Below, one piece after another: positions 1 to 10,662 of a DNA stretch of 64,000 bases (within the stretch, counting starts at the first letter, position 1; every line of letters starts with the position of its first letter). A program made the translations under genes and the position numbers. Source of the DNA: Poa pratensis (taxonomy: Eukaryota; Streptophyta; Magnoliopsida; Poales; Poaceae); assembly GCA_947311845.1 (NCBI GenBank), contig CAMZMU010000052.1, positions 141,127,733 to 141,191,732 on the forward strand, read 5' to 3'. A model generated the notes under the pieces. It saw only the letters and a list, made by a program, of their open reading frames with translations. It searched no databases and was not told the origin of the DNA.

Positions 1-597
1 GCCGCTCCAATGCCGGACCTGCACCGCCACCTCCAGCGCATGCTCAGCGACGGCAAGGGCACGGACGTGACGATCCAAGTCCGGGGACAGGCGTTCCACG
101 CACACAGATGCATGCTTGCCGCGCGATCACCTGTCTTTGACGCGGAGCTCTTCGGTCCGATGAAGAGGAAAGACACGGAGCACGTCGCCATTGATGACAT
201 TGAGCCGGTGGTCTTCGAGCTGCTCCTCCACTTCATCTACACGGACTCGCTGCCTGGCAACGGCGAAGGATGCAGCACCGCGGTGACGCAGCACCTGCTG
301 GTGGCCACGGATCGGTACGGGATGAACAAACTGAAGCAGGTGTGCGACATGAAGCTGCGAACAAGCTTGGACGTGGAGACTGTTGCGACGACGTTGGCGC
401 TGGCGGAACAGCACCAGTGCCCGCTGCTCAGGGATGCGTGCGTGACATTCATGTCGTCGTCCCGGAAAGTGTTGGCCGATGTCCTGGCAACCGAAGGGTT
501 CAAACATCTTATGGCAAGCATCTCCCTGGAAGATCTTAGTGACACCGTGAGAGCCCAGCTAAGGTGTCACCGTGACCTCCCCCCGGCTAGTCGATAG
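1..597 (+). CDS. MATH-BTB protein A1, C-terminal part (partial at window edge)
   Basis: This is the 3' part of a MATH-BTB (BPM-like) gene; the reading frame is open from base 1 and ends at TAG 595-597. Proteins of this family use MATH to bind substrates and BTB to bind CUL3, forming ubiquitin ligases. The visible part is the BTB fold (GKGTDVTIQV, then HAHRCMLAARSPVF, then the HFIYTDSLP helix) followed by the helical C-terminal tail (LRDACVTFMSSS, EGFKHL). The MATH domain lies upstream of the window. The sequence is nearly identical to A2 at 13226-13816, which shows that base 1 is internal (residue about 168 of 365). A2 ends in DLPPG and A1 in DLPPASR, because A1 reads past the A2 stop position. 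No lesion is visible in the part shown; whether the upstream half is intact is unknown. Confidence 0.9.
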   Translation, partial: AAPMPDLHRHLQRMLSDGKGTDVTIQVRGQAFHAHRCMLAARSPVFDAELFGPMKRKDTEHVAIDDIEPVVFELLLHFIYTDSLPGNGEGCSTAVTQHLLVATDRYGMNKLKQVCDMKLRTSLDVETVATTLALAEQHQCPLLRDACVTFMSSSRKVLADVLATEGFKHLMASISLEDLSDTVRAQLRCHRDLPPASR

Positions 598-1421
598 TGA
601 GGGCCTCTGGTAGGTTAAGCTGTATACGCATGGCTGGAGGTTTGTTTTCCCTGTTGGGTTTGAAAACAGAGGCGAACGAGAGAGATACTGAGCTTCTTCC
701 TATTGTCGTTCCTATTCCAAATTATGACTTGCAAACTCACTTTTAATTGTTGTGCACGTGAGGTGCAAACTCACTTATCTTTTGCTGTGCTGAACTACTT
801 TAGAACCGGTCTGGTTATTCTCTATATTAATAGCTGTGAGTTTATGAGATTGTGTGAAAGTTCACGTATTATTCTCTAAATGTTTGTGAATTCCTGGGAA
901 TGTTCACGTATTACAAAGGAATTATACCATTTTTTCTGTTTGAAACAGAGCAGAGACGAAAAGCAGTATTGACATCCTTTTATTTCTATACACCATAGTG
1001 GTGCGGCTGGGACAATAGAATTGTGTGTGTGCGCTTATGAAATATACGTTAAATGAATGATGAATCGAGTGTATCCTTCCAAGCAAAAAAAAGTAAGTAT
1101 CAGAACGTGCTCGGAACCGATTCTTGTTTCATAAAAACTTGTCCAGTTATGCCTAGAGTAGGAGTAGTAGACAGAATCAAGTGTATCCTTCCAAGAAGAA
1201 AAAAAGGTAAGAATCTGAACGTGCGCAGAACCGATTCTTGTTTGATAAAAAACTCGTCCAGTTCCTGTCTCGGAGTCCGACTTCTGTTTCTTTTACTCAT
1301 GTAGCGAATTAGGAAGTTCATATATACAAACATAGTCTTCGGCAGAATCAAGAGCCAGAACTTCCCTATACTACACGATAATAACGCACGTAAGTGGTGA
1401 CCCTCTCCTACCCTTTTAGCC
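598..1421. other. Intergenic region between A1 and B1
   Basis: No gene is seen. The region is AT-rich 3' flank of A1 followed by 5' flank of B1 and is collinear with 13817-14485 plus 16050-16211 in the second copy, apart from one insertion there. It contains a two-unit tandem repeat (listed separately) and, at about 1317-1330, a CATATATACA stretch roughly 100 bp before the B1 ATG that could have served as its TATA box. Confidence 0.6.
1062..1263. repeat. Two-copy tandem repeat, unit about 112 bp
   Basis: Two adjacent units begin with GAATC(G/A)AGTGTATCC at 1062 and at 1174 and share the segments GAACGTGC and ACCGATTCTTGTTT and the end TCGTCCAGTT or TTGTCCAGTT. The same pair is present at 14286-14485 in the second copy, where a retroposon has inserted at the end of the second unit. 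The function is unknown. Confidence 0.75.
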
Positions 1422-2512
1422 ATGGGCAACAGCGCACTTCTCCCCCTTCCCGGTCGGATCACATCCGAGACGACGTCGACATGCTCCACGGACAGCGTCA
1501 CGGCGGCCCACAATTTCGAGGTGCGTGACTGCCCGCTGCTTCAGGGTTTCGGCGGCGGCAAGTGTATCAGCTCCAGCGTGTTCAGGGTCGGTGGTTACGA
1601 CTTTACGATCCTGTTCTACCCTGACGGGAGGGAGAAAAACGAATCCAGCGATGATGCCGGCTGCTTCTTGAGGTGCGTCACCCCAGCGAACGACGTGAGG
1701 GCACGCTTCTCCTTGAACGTGATGGAGAAATTGGACAGCGGTGCACAGTTAACCGACTTCGAATTTGCAGAGAAAACTTTTTCTCCCGCAAAGTACTGTA
1801 TGTGGGGCTATGAGAGATTCGTCTCCAAGTCAAAACTTAGACCTCTGTCGGACATAAACAATGGTTGCTTCACGATAAGGTGCGTTCTCACGGTCATACA
1901 TGAACCTCGCACGGTGCGTAGGCGGAAACCCATTGTGGTCACGCAGCCGAGCCTTCGAGAGAGTCTCGAGCACATGCTCAGGGATGGAAAAGGAGCAGAC
2001 GTGACGTTCAGTGTGCGGGAACAGCTGTTCAATGCCCATAGATGCGTGCTGGCTGCACGTTCTCAGGTTTTCAAGGTGGAGCTCTATGGTCCGATGAAGG
2101 AAAGCGCGACACGGTGCATCATCAAGGTCGATGACATGGAGCCCCAAACCTTCGAGAGGCGCTACTTCACTTCATATACACGGATGCTATGCCGGATTGT
2201 GGCGACGACAACGAAGGCAAAACTGATAGACTGCAGCACTTGCTAGTTGCTGCGGATAGATATGGGGTGGATAGGTTGAAGATCATGTGCGAAGACAATC
2301 TTTATGAAGGCATTGCTGTGGAGACGGTTGCGACGACATTGCTTTTGGCAGAGCAACAAAACTGCAAAGATCTTAAGGAAGCTTGCATCGAGTTTATGAG
2401 TTCACGGAACATGCTAGGGGCTGTCATGGCCAGCAATGGATTCAAGTAACTTGTTGCGACTTGCCCTTTGCTCATGCAGGATATACTAAAGGAGGTGTCC
2501 TGCAACGCCTAG
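1422..2512 (+). pseudogene. MATH-BTB pseudogene B1
   Basis: The product starts MGNSALLP at 1422 and resembles BPM-type CUL3 adaptors: MATH domain (HNFEV, FYPDG, WGYERFV, CFTIRCVLTV) at about residues 25-165, then BTB (GKGADVTFSV, NAHRCVLAARSQVF). At 2155-2158 the dinucleotide AG is duplicated (TTCGAGAGGCG where the family has TTCGAGGCG), so the frame is lost at about residue 245 and a spurious stop follows at 2244. Dropping the two bases restores the frame into LLHFIYTDAMP and on to a premature TAA at 2447-2449, in place of the histidine codon in the family motif GFKHL. Reading through that stop gives a normal end at TAG 2510-2512. Copy B2 has both lesions, so the gene died before the duplication. 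Gly2 after the start suggests that the ancestor was myristoylated (inference). Confidence 0.9.
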
Positions 2513-2688
2513 ATAAAGTGTCAGGTGACTAGTCTCACTGTCATAGCAAAATATGATATGCTCATGTACTGAACATGCTAGGTTTAACCACCATTCAATG
2601 TAAGCACCGTGTATATTTAGCATTGTACTTTCAAATTATACGAGAATTCATATTCGTCCTTGCTCCAGTTTGAGCCGTTTCAGCTCTA

Positions 2689-4568
2689 TCTATACTACTA
2701 TTAAAAGAGCAAACTTGTTGGGATACTTTAAATCTGGACCGTTCAATATCCGATCAAACGTCCCAGATCGTCCCAATGTTTGACAACTCAACAATGTCCG
2801 ATTTTTCCCGTTTTACCCTCCCACCAATCACATAATACAACAAATTTGCCATTGTACCGGGTCACTCTTTTTTTCTCTCCTCTGCTGCAACAATCCCCTC
2901 CTGGCGATCAGCGGCCCCGAGGGCATTTTCGCCCCGAGGACGGCCTCCTGGCTCCTGCCCTCTTCCTACTCTATAGACTAGCTTGGCCGGGAGCAGGCCA
3001 CGCTCTACAGACTGTTCGGTGAATCGTCGTGCTGGCCGCCATCGGCGCCTTCGCTGCGGCCTCCATGGTCGGAGTCCACCTTCACCGCCCCGAGGTATTC
3101 TCGGACCCCTTCGTCGTCCCCGGCGGCCTCCCGGTCCCTGTGAAGCTCGGCAGGGTCCATGTCAACGAGGAGGCTTTGGCGCACCTTCCCCTGTTCAGCG
3201 CGGCCGAGGCCGAGAGCTACGCCGTCGCTTTCAACAGCTTCTCGGCGCTCGAGGCCGACTTCGTCGAGTACTACCGAAGTGCCGATGGCTCTCCCAAGAA
3301 AGTGTTCCTCCTCGGACCCAAACGCGACAGCGCCGCACGCAGCGATGTCACCGTCACCGGCGGCGCAGAGAGAGACCCCATCCTGAAGTGGCTCGACGGT
3401 CAGGCAGCCGGATCGGTGGTGTACGCCTGCTTCGGCAGCACGTGCGGTCTCAGCGCGAACCAGCTCAAGGAGCTGGGCGCCGGGCTGCGCGCATCCGACA
3501 TGCCGTTCCTCTGGCCCTCTGGGTAATCCCGACGCCGACGGAGGGTATTGAGGAACGCGCGTCCAGCCACGGCATGGTGGTGGCCGGGTGATGGGCGCCG
3601 CAGGCAGAGATGCTGGCACACCGCGCGGTGGGCGGCTTTGTGAGCCACTGCGGCTGGAACTCGGTGTTGGACGCCGTGTGCGCCGGCGTGCCGCTCGCGA
3701 CGTGGCCGCTCCACCCCGAGCAGTTCCTGAACGAGGCGTTCCTCGTGGACGTGCTCCGCGTCGGCGTGCGTGTGCGGGAGGTGGCCAGCAAGGCGGACGT
3801 GGAGGCCGTGGTGCCGGCCGGGGCTGTGGCGAGCGCGGTGGGCAGGCTGATGGGCGTCGGCGAGGTGACGGCTACAAGGGCGAGGGAGCTCGGCGTCGCG
3901 GCTCGCCGTGCCGTGGCTGAAGGTGGGTCATCGTGCTGTGTGACTGGGCACGGCTTGTGGATGAGCTCAAGGAGCTTCACGGTCACGAGTGACAATGATG
4001 CGTCGACTGGCATGTGATGGCCGGTTAGTTAGTGCCGCCCGAAGCATGAGTACGGACATGGAAGATATATAGATAAAGAAAGATTCTGCTTTGCTTTCAA
4101 TATCGTCAGTCTGATTGAGTCTGCAAATTAACATGTAGCAAAATCTTGGAAATTCTACAGTTTTTTTTACAGTGATCCTGTCTCACATGCATTGAGTATA
4201 TTATAAAACTTTTGTCGGGGGGTGGCATACTAAGTAGGAGTATAATGTTTAAACAGGACTACAGGCAACTTATTAGAAAGTGAATGTGGAAGAAATTAAC
4301 TATCCAAGTATGCGGTCCACAATCAAAAACCGTTGCAGGTCCTAGCTTCCCTGCATCTCTCAGTATGTAGAGAGGTGCATAATTCCCTTGGAGACACATC
4401 AAAAGCTCATGGATCTATGGACAGAGTATAGCACATTGAGTCTAATGTTTCTGGAGATGATATTGATTGGGAAATTTCGTAAAATGTTCAGTGAAAAAAG
4501 AATTTTATAAAAGACATGTCTATATAATAAAAATTATGATACGTGCGTTGCACGTGCACGTGTACTAG
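2689..4568 (+). mobile_element. Helitron 1 (1,880 bp) carrying a glycosyltransferase fragment
   Basis: The element starts TCTATACTACTATT and ends with hairpin ACGTGC-GTT-GCACGT, a short spacer and CTAG, the classic 5'-TC...CTRR-3' Helitron structure. It lies between A (2688) and T (4569) with no target duplication. The matching place in the second copy (17480-17495, GCTCTATCAAATAAAGG) is an empty site that joins exactly at that A/T, so both boundaries are certain. It encodes no Rep/helicase and is non-autonomous. The cargo is a UDP-glycosyltransferase pseudogene. It landed just upstream of the presumed promoter of C1 (TATATAA near 4590). Confidence 0.95.
3029..4017 (+). pseudogene. UDP-glycosyltransferase fragment (plant UGT, family 1) inside Helitron 1
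   Basis: Plant family-1 UGTs transfer sugars to small molecules using a C-terminal PSPG box. Here the first third of the protein is missing; the readable part begins near VHLHRPEVFSDPF and runs through PILKWLDGQ and SVVYACFGS (frame 2, stop at 3526). It then shifts frame to ERASSHGMVVAG, meets TGA at 3589-3591 directly before the PSPG start WAPQAEMLAHRAVGG, and continues through HCGWNSVLDAV and HPEQFLNE to TGA 4015-4017. The PSPG box is recognisable, but the gene has a 5' truncation, a frameshift and a nonsense codon. Its GC content is much higher than that of the Helitron ends, as expected for captured gene sequence. No introns are visible; many plant UGTs have none in this part. Confidence 0.88.
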
Positions 4569-4918
4569 TCAAATAAAGGAGGCGAAACTATATAATGTAC
4601 TCAACCCAAACTCCTGTTAAACTCAAATTCATGTGCCGCACGAGCTTCGAGAAACAGCAATCAGTTTTGGTTGTTTACGAGATTCTCTATTTTATTTTAT
4701 TTTTTCTAACGCACGAGATTCCCTATTCGGTGTCCTCTACTATAGCAAAGAGTTTTTCATCTCGCTTAACCGAACATCCAAAAAGGAGTCCTCAACCTCA
4801 CACGTGTTCTCAAAAAAAACCTCACACGTGTTCGTACAGAATAAACGGATCTGTCAAGATATACTAACGCCCGCCCGTACAACCTCTCGCCCTTTATTCA
4901 TCCGCCTGCCTTTGCGCC

Positions 4919-5540
4919 ATGGGAAACATCAAGTCTTGCTTGGGTAAGCCGCCACCCGTGCCGGCCGAGACGTCGTCACGATGCTCGACGCCGACGGCCA
5001 CGGCGGTGCACAATTTCATCGTGGAGAACTACTCGCTGCTGGACGGCATGGGTATTGGCAAGTTCGTCAGATCGACGATGTTCAGCGTCGGTGACAACCA
5101 CTGGAACATCCGGTTCTACCCCGATGGTGACGACCAGGAACCTGCTGGCTACGCGTCGGCCTTCTTGCATCTTCTAGGAGCGGCGGGAGCGCAGGGCGTG
5201 AAGGCCAAGTTCACTCTGAGTTTGCTGGGGAAAGATGGTAAAGTATACTCCCTCCGTTCCAAAATAAGTGTCACACGTTTGTCCAAAATTGGATGTATCT
5301 AGACATGTTCCTTCTATAGATACATCAACTTTTGGACAAACTTGAAACACTTATTTTTGAACGGAGGGAGTACAAAGATTCGAAACCGGTGAGCATAGCT
5401 CGGACCTTCAAGGCCGGGGGTGTTCATAGTACGTGGGGCGTTCTCAAGTTCGTAGAGAAGTCCACGCTGCAAGAAGCAGACTGCTTCACTGTTAGGTGTG
5501 ATTTGACCGTCCTCAAGAGGCCGTCGTGCAGAAGGCGTAG
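4919..5540 (+). pseudogene. MATH-only gene C1, broken by a MITE
   Basis: The gene starts MGNIKSCLGK at ATG 4919 and encodes a lone MATH domain (HNFIVENYSLL, NIRFYPDGDD, KFTLSLLGKD), the substrate-binding fold of BPM adaptors, with no BTB. It is collinear with the intact C2 (17811-18308). Two lesions are present. A 123-bp Stowaway MITE sits in the codon region after KDGKVY (5248-5370). One A is missing near 5515 (CCTCAAGAGG, C2 has CCTCAAAGAGG), so the last residues are out of frame. With both corrected it would end at TAG 5538-5540 as C2 does. A 24-bp stretch around 4795-4830 is repeated upstream of the start relative to C2. Confidence 0.9.
5248..5370. mobile_element. Stowaway-type MITE (123 bp) inside C1
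   Basis: Inverted ends CTCCCTCCGTTCC...GGAACGGAGGGAG-type (the right end here reads GAACGGAGGGAG) are flanked by TA at 5246-5247 and 5371-5372. The whole element can fold on itself. Copy C2 reads AAGTATACAAAG at this place, the empty site with a single TA. Such MITEs are moved by Tc1/mariner transposases. Confidence 0.96.
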
Positions 5541-5640
5541 CAACATCTTTACATTCTCCAAGTACGGCATGCGCCATTACCTTGCTTGGAAAAACTTAGT
5601 TCTAACGATTTATTATAATAAGCTAATTTGCCGTAACATT

Positions 5641-8315
5641 TTTTTTTTGAAACTCACATACATTATAAATTACTCAGGAGGATTACATGATTGATGCAAA
5701 CATTCACGCAGGAATGATGGGATATAATTCACCCAAACACATCTCCGTCTAGAACTACTAGCCTGTCTCGCACACAGATGTGCGGCTTCATTAGCTGATC
5801 TAGGTACATACGATAAAGTATAACTAATGAAGCTTTCACCTAACTCCTTCACCTGACGGCAAAAAGCACCAATATCCGTTCTGCTAAAAGAGTCCATGTT
5901 ACACAGATTTACCACCTCGAGTGCATCACTTTCCACCGTGATTTGAGTAAGTCCCAGATCAGCCGCCAGTCTGAGTCCATCCCTCAAAGCTATTGTCTCC
6001 ATCGCTCGAGCATCAGCAGCTACCTCATACCAAAGGGCTTGGGCACGAACTAACTTGCCAGAGGAGTCCCGCAGCACAGCCCCGGTAGTACCAGAACCAG
6101 TATGAGCATCAAAACCCGCATCAACATTCAGCTTAATGTGGTTCTCAACAGGAGGAGACCATTTCTGTACCATTTTGACTCTCGCTGGCCTAGCCTTAGA
6201 TTGTGTGGTTAAATCACAAGCTGTGTCAACAGCCCAGCGGACAGAATCTTCCACCGATCTGCCCCTCTCACCATGGCGCCTGGTATTCCTTTCAGTCCAA
6301 ACCGACCAGCAGCCACATAAAATGATAGCCATATTAGTGGAAGGAACAAACCCTCCATCGATCAAATCTATAACCCACGTATCTGGGTGTAAGATAGGAA
6401 CTTTTACATTGCTTATCCTCTTTACCTATTTCCAGAAAAGCTTCGCCCAAGTACACTCAAATAAAGTGTGCACAATAGTCTCCTCCGCACCACAATCTTC
6501 ACAGTTAGAGATCTTCTCGACGTGTCGATCTTTTAGAATAGCCCGACACGGTATATACTTATGAATGATTCGCCACCAGAAGTTTCTGACTTTAGGCGGA
6601 ATTTCAAGTCTCCACAGCTTCTTCCAGTACGGCTGTAGAGAACCAGCAGAGGTAGAAGGACCATCGTTGGCCCTTTTCCTTGCAGATAGCTGACCATATG
6701 CAGACCTGACCGTAAAGTAACCTGATCTTTCATGTTTCCAGGCCCATATGTCCTCCTCCTGACCAATTGCAATTCTGCTAACTGAATGAACATCTGGTGC
6801 AACGAAATTTGCTATTAGCTTCTCTAAATTCCACTCTCCAGTAGTCTGATCCACTAGTTCATCAACCATTGTTGCTGGAGCATCATTTTTTCGAACTATA
6901 GGCTTGAATTTTTAATTTGCTTCAATCCATGGATCCTCCCATATGCGAATGGATGATCCATCGCCCACTCTTTTGATCAATCCAAGCTCAAGAGCATCCC
7001 TTCCATGCATAATAGCACGCCATGTGTGAGAAGCGTTCCTTCTCGTCCCTGCCGCCATAAACTCCTTATCATGGAAGTATCTGCCTTTTAACACCCGAGC
7101 ACATAAAGAATCAGGTTTGGTCAAAAGCCTCCAACCCTGTTTCGCAAGCATTGCTTGATTGAATAGTTCAAACTCGCGGAAACCCATCCCTCCCTCAGCT
7201 TTTGGGATGGCAATATCTTCCCACTTCTTCCAGTGCATACGTTTCTTTTTCTCATCTCCTCCCCACCAGAAACGAGCTACCACAGATGTAAGTTTCTTAC
7301 AGAACTTTTTAGATAACCGAAAGCAGCTCATCGAGAAGGTTGGAATGGCCTGGCAAACAGCCTTGATAAAAACCTCTCTACCCGCACTGCTGAGTAATCT
7401 TGGTATACCCCCGTTTAGCAACTTCTTCACCTTAGCTATAATGTGCTCGAACTGAGAATCAGTTGATCTTCCCAAAGCTGTGGGGAGACCAAGATACTTT
7501 TCTCCTAAAGCTTCCGTAGTGACCTCTAGCCGTTGTTGAACCACCATCTTTGCATCAACAGTCAAGTTTTTGCTGAAGAAGATCGCTGATTTTGCTTTAT
7601 TGACAAGCTGCCCAGATCCAACCCGGTACAGTTCCAAAATATTGCGAAGTCTCTCCGCCCCTGCATCAGTAGCCTGAGAGAAGATTAAACAATCGTCAGC
7701 AAAAAGCAGGTGGGACACCCAAGGCGCATGAATGCCCACCCGAACTCCTTTAGCCAGGTGCATAGGCCCCATATTTTTGAGCATGCTACTAAAACCTTCC
7801 CCACACACAAGAAATAAATATGGGGAAATTGGGTCTCCTTGTCGAATGCCTCGGCTCGGCTTGAAGAACTCGGAAAAGACTCCATTAACTCTCACCGAAA
7901 AAGAAACAGATTCAACACACCTCATCACCAAATCGATCCACTGGTTCGAGAATCCCAGCTTTGACATAACACTGCGGAGATAGCACCACTCCACCCTATC
8001 ATATGCCTTTGCCATGTCCAGCTTGATTGCACAAGCACTAGATTTTCCTTTCTTCCTTTTCAAATAGTGGATACATTCATACGCCGTAAGGACATTGTCT
8101 GTGATCAACCTTCCCGGCACAAACGCGCTTTGTTCCTCAGAAATAATCTCCTCCAAAATAGGTCTCAAACGGAGAGCTAAAACCTTGGATGCAAGTTTGT
8201 ACAACACATTACATAAAGCAATTGGCCTAAATTGGGTAAGATCATTAGGGACCTTGACTTTGGGTATTAGAACAAGAACCGTGCTATTAACCTCTTCTGG
8301 CATCTCTCCTCCCTC
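5641..8315 (-). mobile_element. LINE (non-LTR retrotransposon), 5'-truncated, minus strand
   Basis: The element is read on the minus strand from about 8315 to a terminal A-run, seen as T's at 5639-5648. It contains reverse transcriptase, zf-RVT and RNase H regions. Copy 2 lacks it: the C2 flank continues past GCCGTAACATTG at 18400-18410, while copy 1 switches to the T-run there. The 5' end stops abruptly at a CACTA-type fragment, and no clear target duplication was found, so the right boundary is approximate. Confidence 0.85.
5670..8314 (-). pseudogene. LINE ORF2: reverse transcriptase, zf-RVT, RNase H
   Basis: One minus-strand frame runs from EGGEMPEEVNSTVLVLI (8314) to 5670, broken only by stops at 6912-6914 and 6426-6428. 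In order it has an RT fingers/palm (FRPIALCNVLYK, AFVPGRLITDN, KAYDRVEW, RGIRQGDPISPYLF and the catalytic HLLFADDCLIF), thumb (KYLGLPT), a zf-RVT domain (FWWRIIHKYIPC, C..C..H-type residues ISNCEDCGAEE and HTLFECTWAKLFW) and an RNase H domain (KLNVDAGFD, MEAI-like METIALRDGL, ESDALEVVN, RSANEAAH). In an intact LINE this protein primes reverse transcription on nicked DNA. The endonuclease end is missing by 5' truncation. Only two stops in about 880 codons suggest a fairly recent insertion. Confidence 0.9.
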
Positions 8316-8701
8316 GGTGCGGGTCGGGCATTTCATCGAACACATCTTGTGCGTGGCAAAGAGAAAAAAAACTAGCACCTCCACTTCCCACCAATCCAGG
8401 AAAAAAAAACAGAGGAGAGAGGGGGGCAACAATATATAGGCAGGGAGGGGTATTGGTCCCGGTTCTTGGCACGAACCGGGACCAAAGCTCCGCGGCATGC
8501 CACGTGGTCCGGCTCTGGAGCTTTGGTCCCGGTTCTTGGCATGAACCGGGACCAATGCCCCCAACCGAACCGGGACCAATGCCCCACGGGGCCATGGCAG
8601 CTCGAACCGGGACCAGTGCCAGGCACTGGTCCCGGTTTTTGCCTGAACCGGGGCTAATGGAAAACAGTACTCCGGACGAAAAGTCCTTTTTTCTACTAGT
8701 G
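8316..8701 (-). mobile_element. CACTA transposon end with subterminal repeats
   Basis: Read on the minus strand, the element begins CACTAGTAGAAAAAAGG at 8701. It continues with many copies, in both orientations, of the motif GGTCCCGGTT/AACCGGGACC between about 8452 and 8650. A CACTA end with a subterminal array of transposase-binding repeats is typical. The other end is not present: sequence identity is lost at about 8316 where the LINE starts. At 8325-8370 a minus-strand frame reads AQDVFDEMPD, similar to a pentatricopeptide repeat, which may be a captured gene scrap. Confidence 0.75.
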
Positions 8702-9129
8702 TCTCCGGTGTTGATTTTTTTGTCCTGTAACGTGCGCCGGTAGGATGTGTCATGGCCGATCGGAACGTTTATTATTTTCCTATTCTCATGTTATACGGAT
8801 CCTGTACGAATCGTATTGAACCTATCTGGATGGTTGATCGAAAAATAAACGGACAAGATTTAAAGTGTTTGCTGCTCGACATCGGGACAATCTGGATCGT
8901 TGATCGAAAACTAAACGGACAAAATTGAAAGTATCCCAACATGTTTGCTCTTTTAATAGTACTCCCTCCGTATCAAAATATAAGTCGCACTAGTCACTTA
9001 CCACACACATGTATGTAGACATGTTTTAGTGCAAGATTCATGTGAATCTTGCACTAAAACATGTCTACATACATGTGTGTGGTAAGTGACTAGTGCGACT
9101 TATATTTTGACACGGAGGGAGTAGTATAT
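8702..9129 (-). mobile_element. Helitron 5' end fragment, minus strand
   Basis: On the minus strand the sequence CTATTAAAAGAGCAAACA at about 8960 matches the start of Helitrons 1 and 2, followed by related A/T-rich sequence (TTGGGATACTTT, GATCAACGATCCAGA). Just inside is a direct repeat of TGGTTGATCGAAAA/TCGTTGATCGAAAA. The TATACTA part of the terminus is separated from the rest by a MITE. No CTRR end or hairpin was found to the left, so this is a truncated piece. Confidence 0.65.
8962..9121. mobile_element. Stowaway-type MITE, 160-bp near-perfect palindrome
   Basis: The ends are CTCCCTCCGT and CACGGAGGGAG, flanked by TA at 8960-8961 and 9122-9123. The two halves are almost exact reverse complements around the centre at about 9041 (GATTCATGTGAATC). 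It inserted into the TA of the Helitron terminus TATACTACTATT. A transcript through it would form a long hairpin. Confidence 0.93.
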
Positions 9130-10662
9130 ACTAGTTTGTGAAAAATGCTGTCTCAGTTCTCCTTTTTTTTCCTGAGCGGAGTGCCTTGTTCAATTACCAA
9201 CAGTATGACCAGATTTGAACGGAGTACGTTGTGGATTTGCACTGTTCTATTAGAACATTTGTCCATGTATTTCAGAAGTACGACTGTATATAATTTAAGT
9301 AATGAACAATCTGAAAAATATGTACAAGTTATAGATATACTTGATGCTTTACTACTCAACTCTGGAAAATTCTCGCAGATCTGCTATTGTCATTCATTCT
9401 TACCATTGTTCCTAAGTAGATTGATTGTCTAGTTTGTGTTAAGTAATTTCTTTAGATTCATTTCTACCATTGTTGTAACTTGCGGATGGTTCATTGTTTG
9501 CTCATGGTTACAGTGTTTAATTGTACTGGAAGACTCGTGGACCGCCACAGGACGATGGTCGAAATATACATCTTCCTCCTTGTGGAAAGGCCACTGAAAT
9601 TTTCAAATTTTGTTCAAGCCATTGGATACTCAGAGCACCTATACAATTAGGTCTTCATCAAGAGGACCTAGCTCTCTAATTCTCACGAGCATTAGATTTC
9701 TTGAGATGTGAAGGATGAGATATAGATCTACACATACACCGAACCTTATTTGATTGTCCTGTTAGTCCTCTGAGGATCTTGTTATTTTTGTGTTTATTGG
9801 AATCCTGAAGAAAGTTTTGTCCAGGGACCTTACACACACGGTAAGCTCCGGGTTGTTGTTGGAATCCTTCAATTAAGTAGTGGAACAATATCCAACCTTG
9901 TTTGCAAATATTTGGTTGCCAACTTCAAGGGAAACACATAGTCGTTTGTGTCACTTCGCATTGGTGGAGGCATAAGGAGCTTGAATATGGTGTGCTATTG
10001 GTCTCTATATGGGGATCCTTATGACGTTACACCGCTCCAACGGACACTATTTTTTCTATGGGAAGTAAAACATGTGATAAATCAACGCGTGATTGTATCG
10101 TTATCTCTTAACCTTCTTTAATTTCTTGTTGCTACTTTTACTAGATTGTATCTTACTCATCATATAGTTTGCTTGCTTATTTGCATAATTTAGAAAGTTA
10201 TATTTGAGTTATCTCTAATTAGAAAAATAAATTAAAATTTGTAGTCACCTATTCACCCACTCTAGTTGACCCTCCATAATGTCCACTGAAAAAAAATACT
10301 GGTGTATGATATCTAGCTAGCTTCCACACACTGAATTGACCTAGCCGTTCAGATTGAAAACAAAGTCAACATATCCTCCTTCCTGTCGTGCAAGTGGTCA
10401 AACAGCACGAAATCATGAAAACCCAAGCCATTTTAACGTCCCGTAAAGTACCATGTAGTGTAGTTGTGTGTTGTTTGTTTCTTTTCTTTGCATCGTCATG
10501 CATAATTTCACATAGCATACATTTGAATTTCATCAAACTCTAATCTTCATTAAAAACGACTTACTTTTTTTGTCAACATAAGTTCCTACGATTCATAATA
10601 AGCATCATGGTTTTAAACTAACCCTAATTTTTGCGATACTTGTTTTGGATCGGAGTGAGTAT
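9130..10662. other. AT-rich intergenic stretch with retroelement remnants
   Basis: No open gene is seen. The part at 9890-10280 has the texture of an old LTR retroelement (CCTATTCACCCACTCTAG near 10250 resembles a common plant Copia junction; weak evidence). At 10638-10656 TTGGATCGGAGTGAGTA looks like a decayed Stowaway end. Confidence 0.35.

Noticed and set aside
3005..3619. Minus-strand open frame of 204 codons
   Set aside because: It is the antisense of the GC-rich glycosyltransferase fragment and has no domain of its own.
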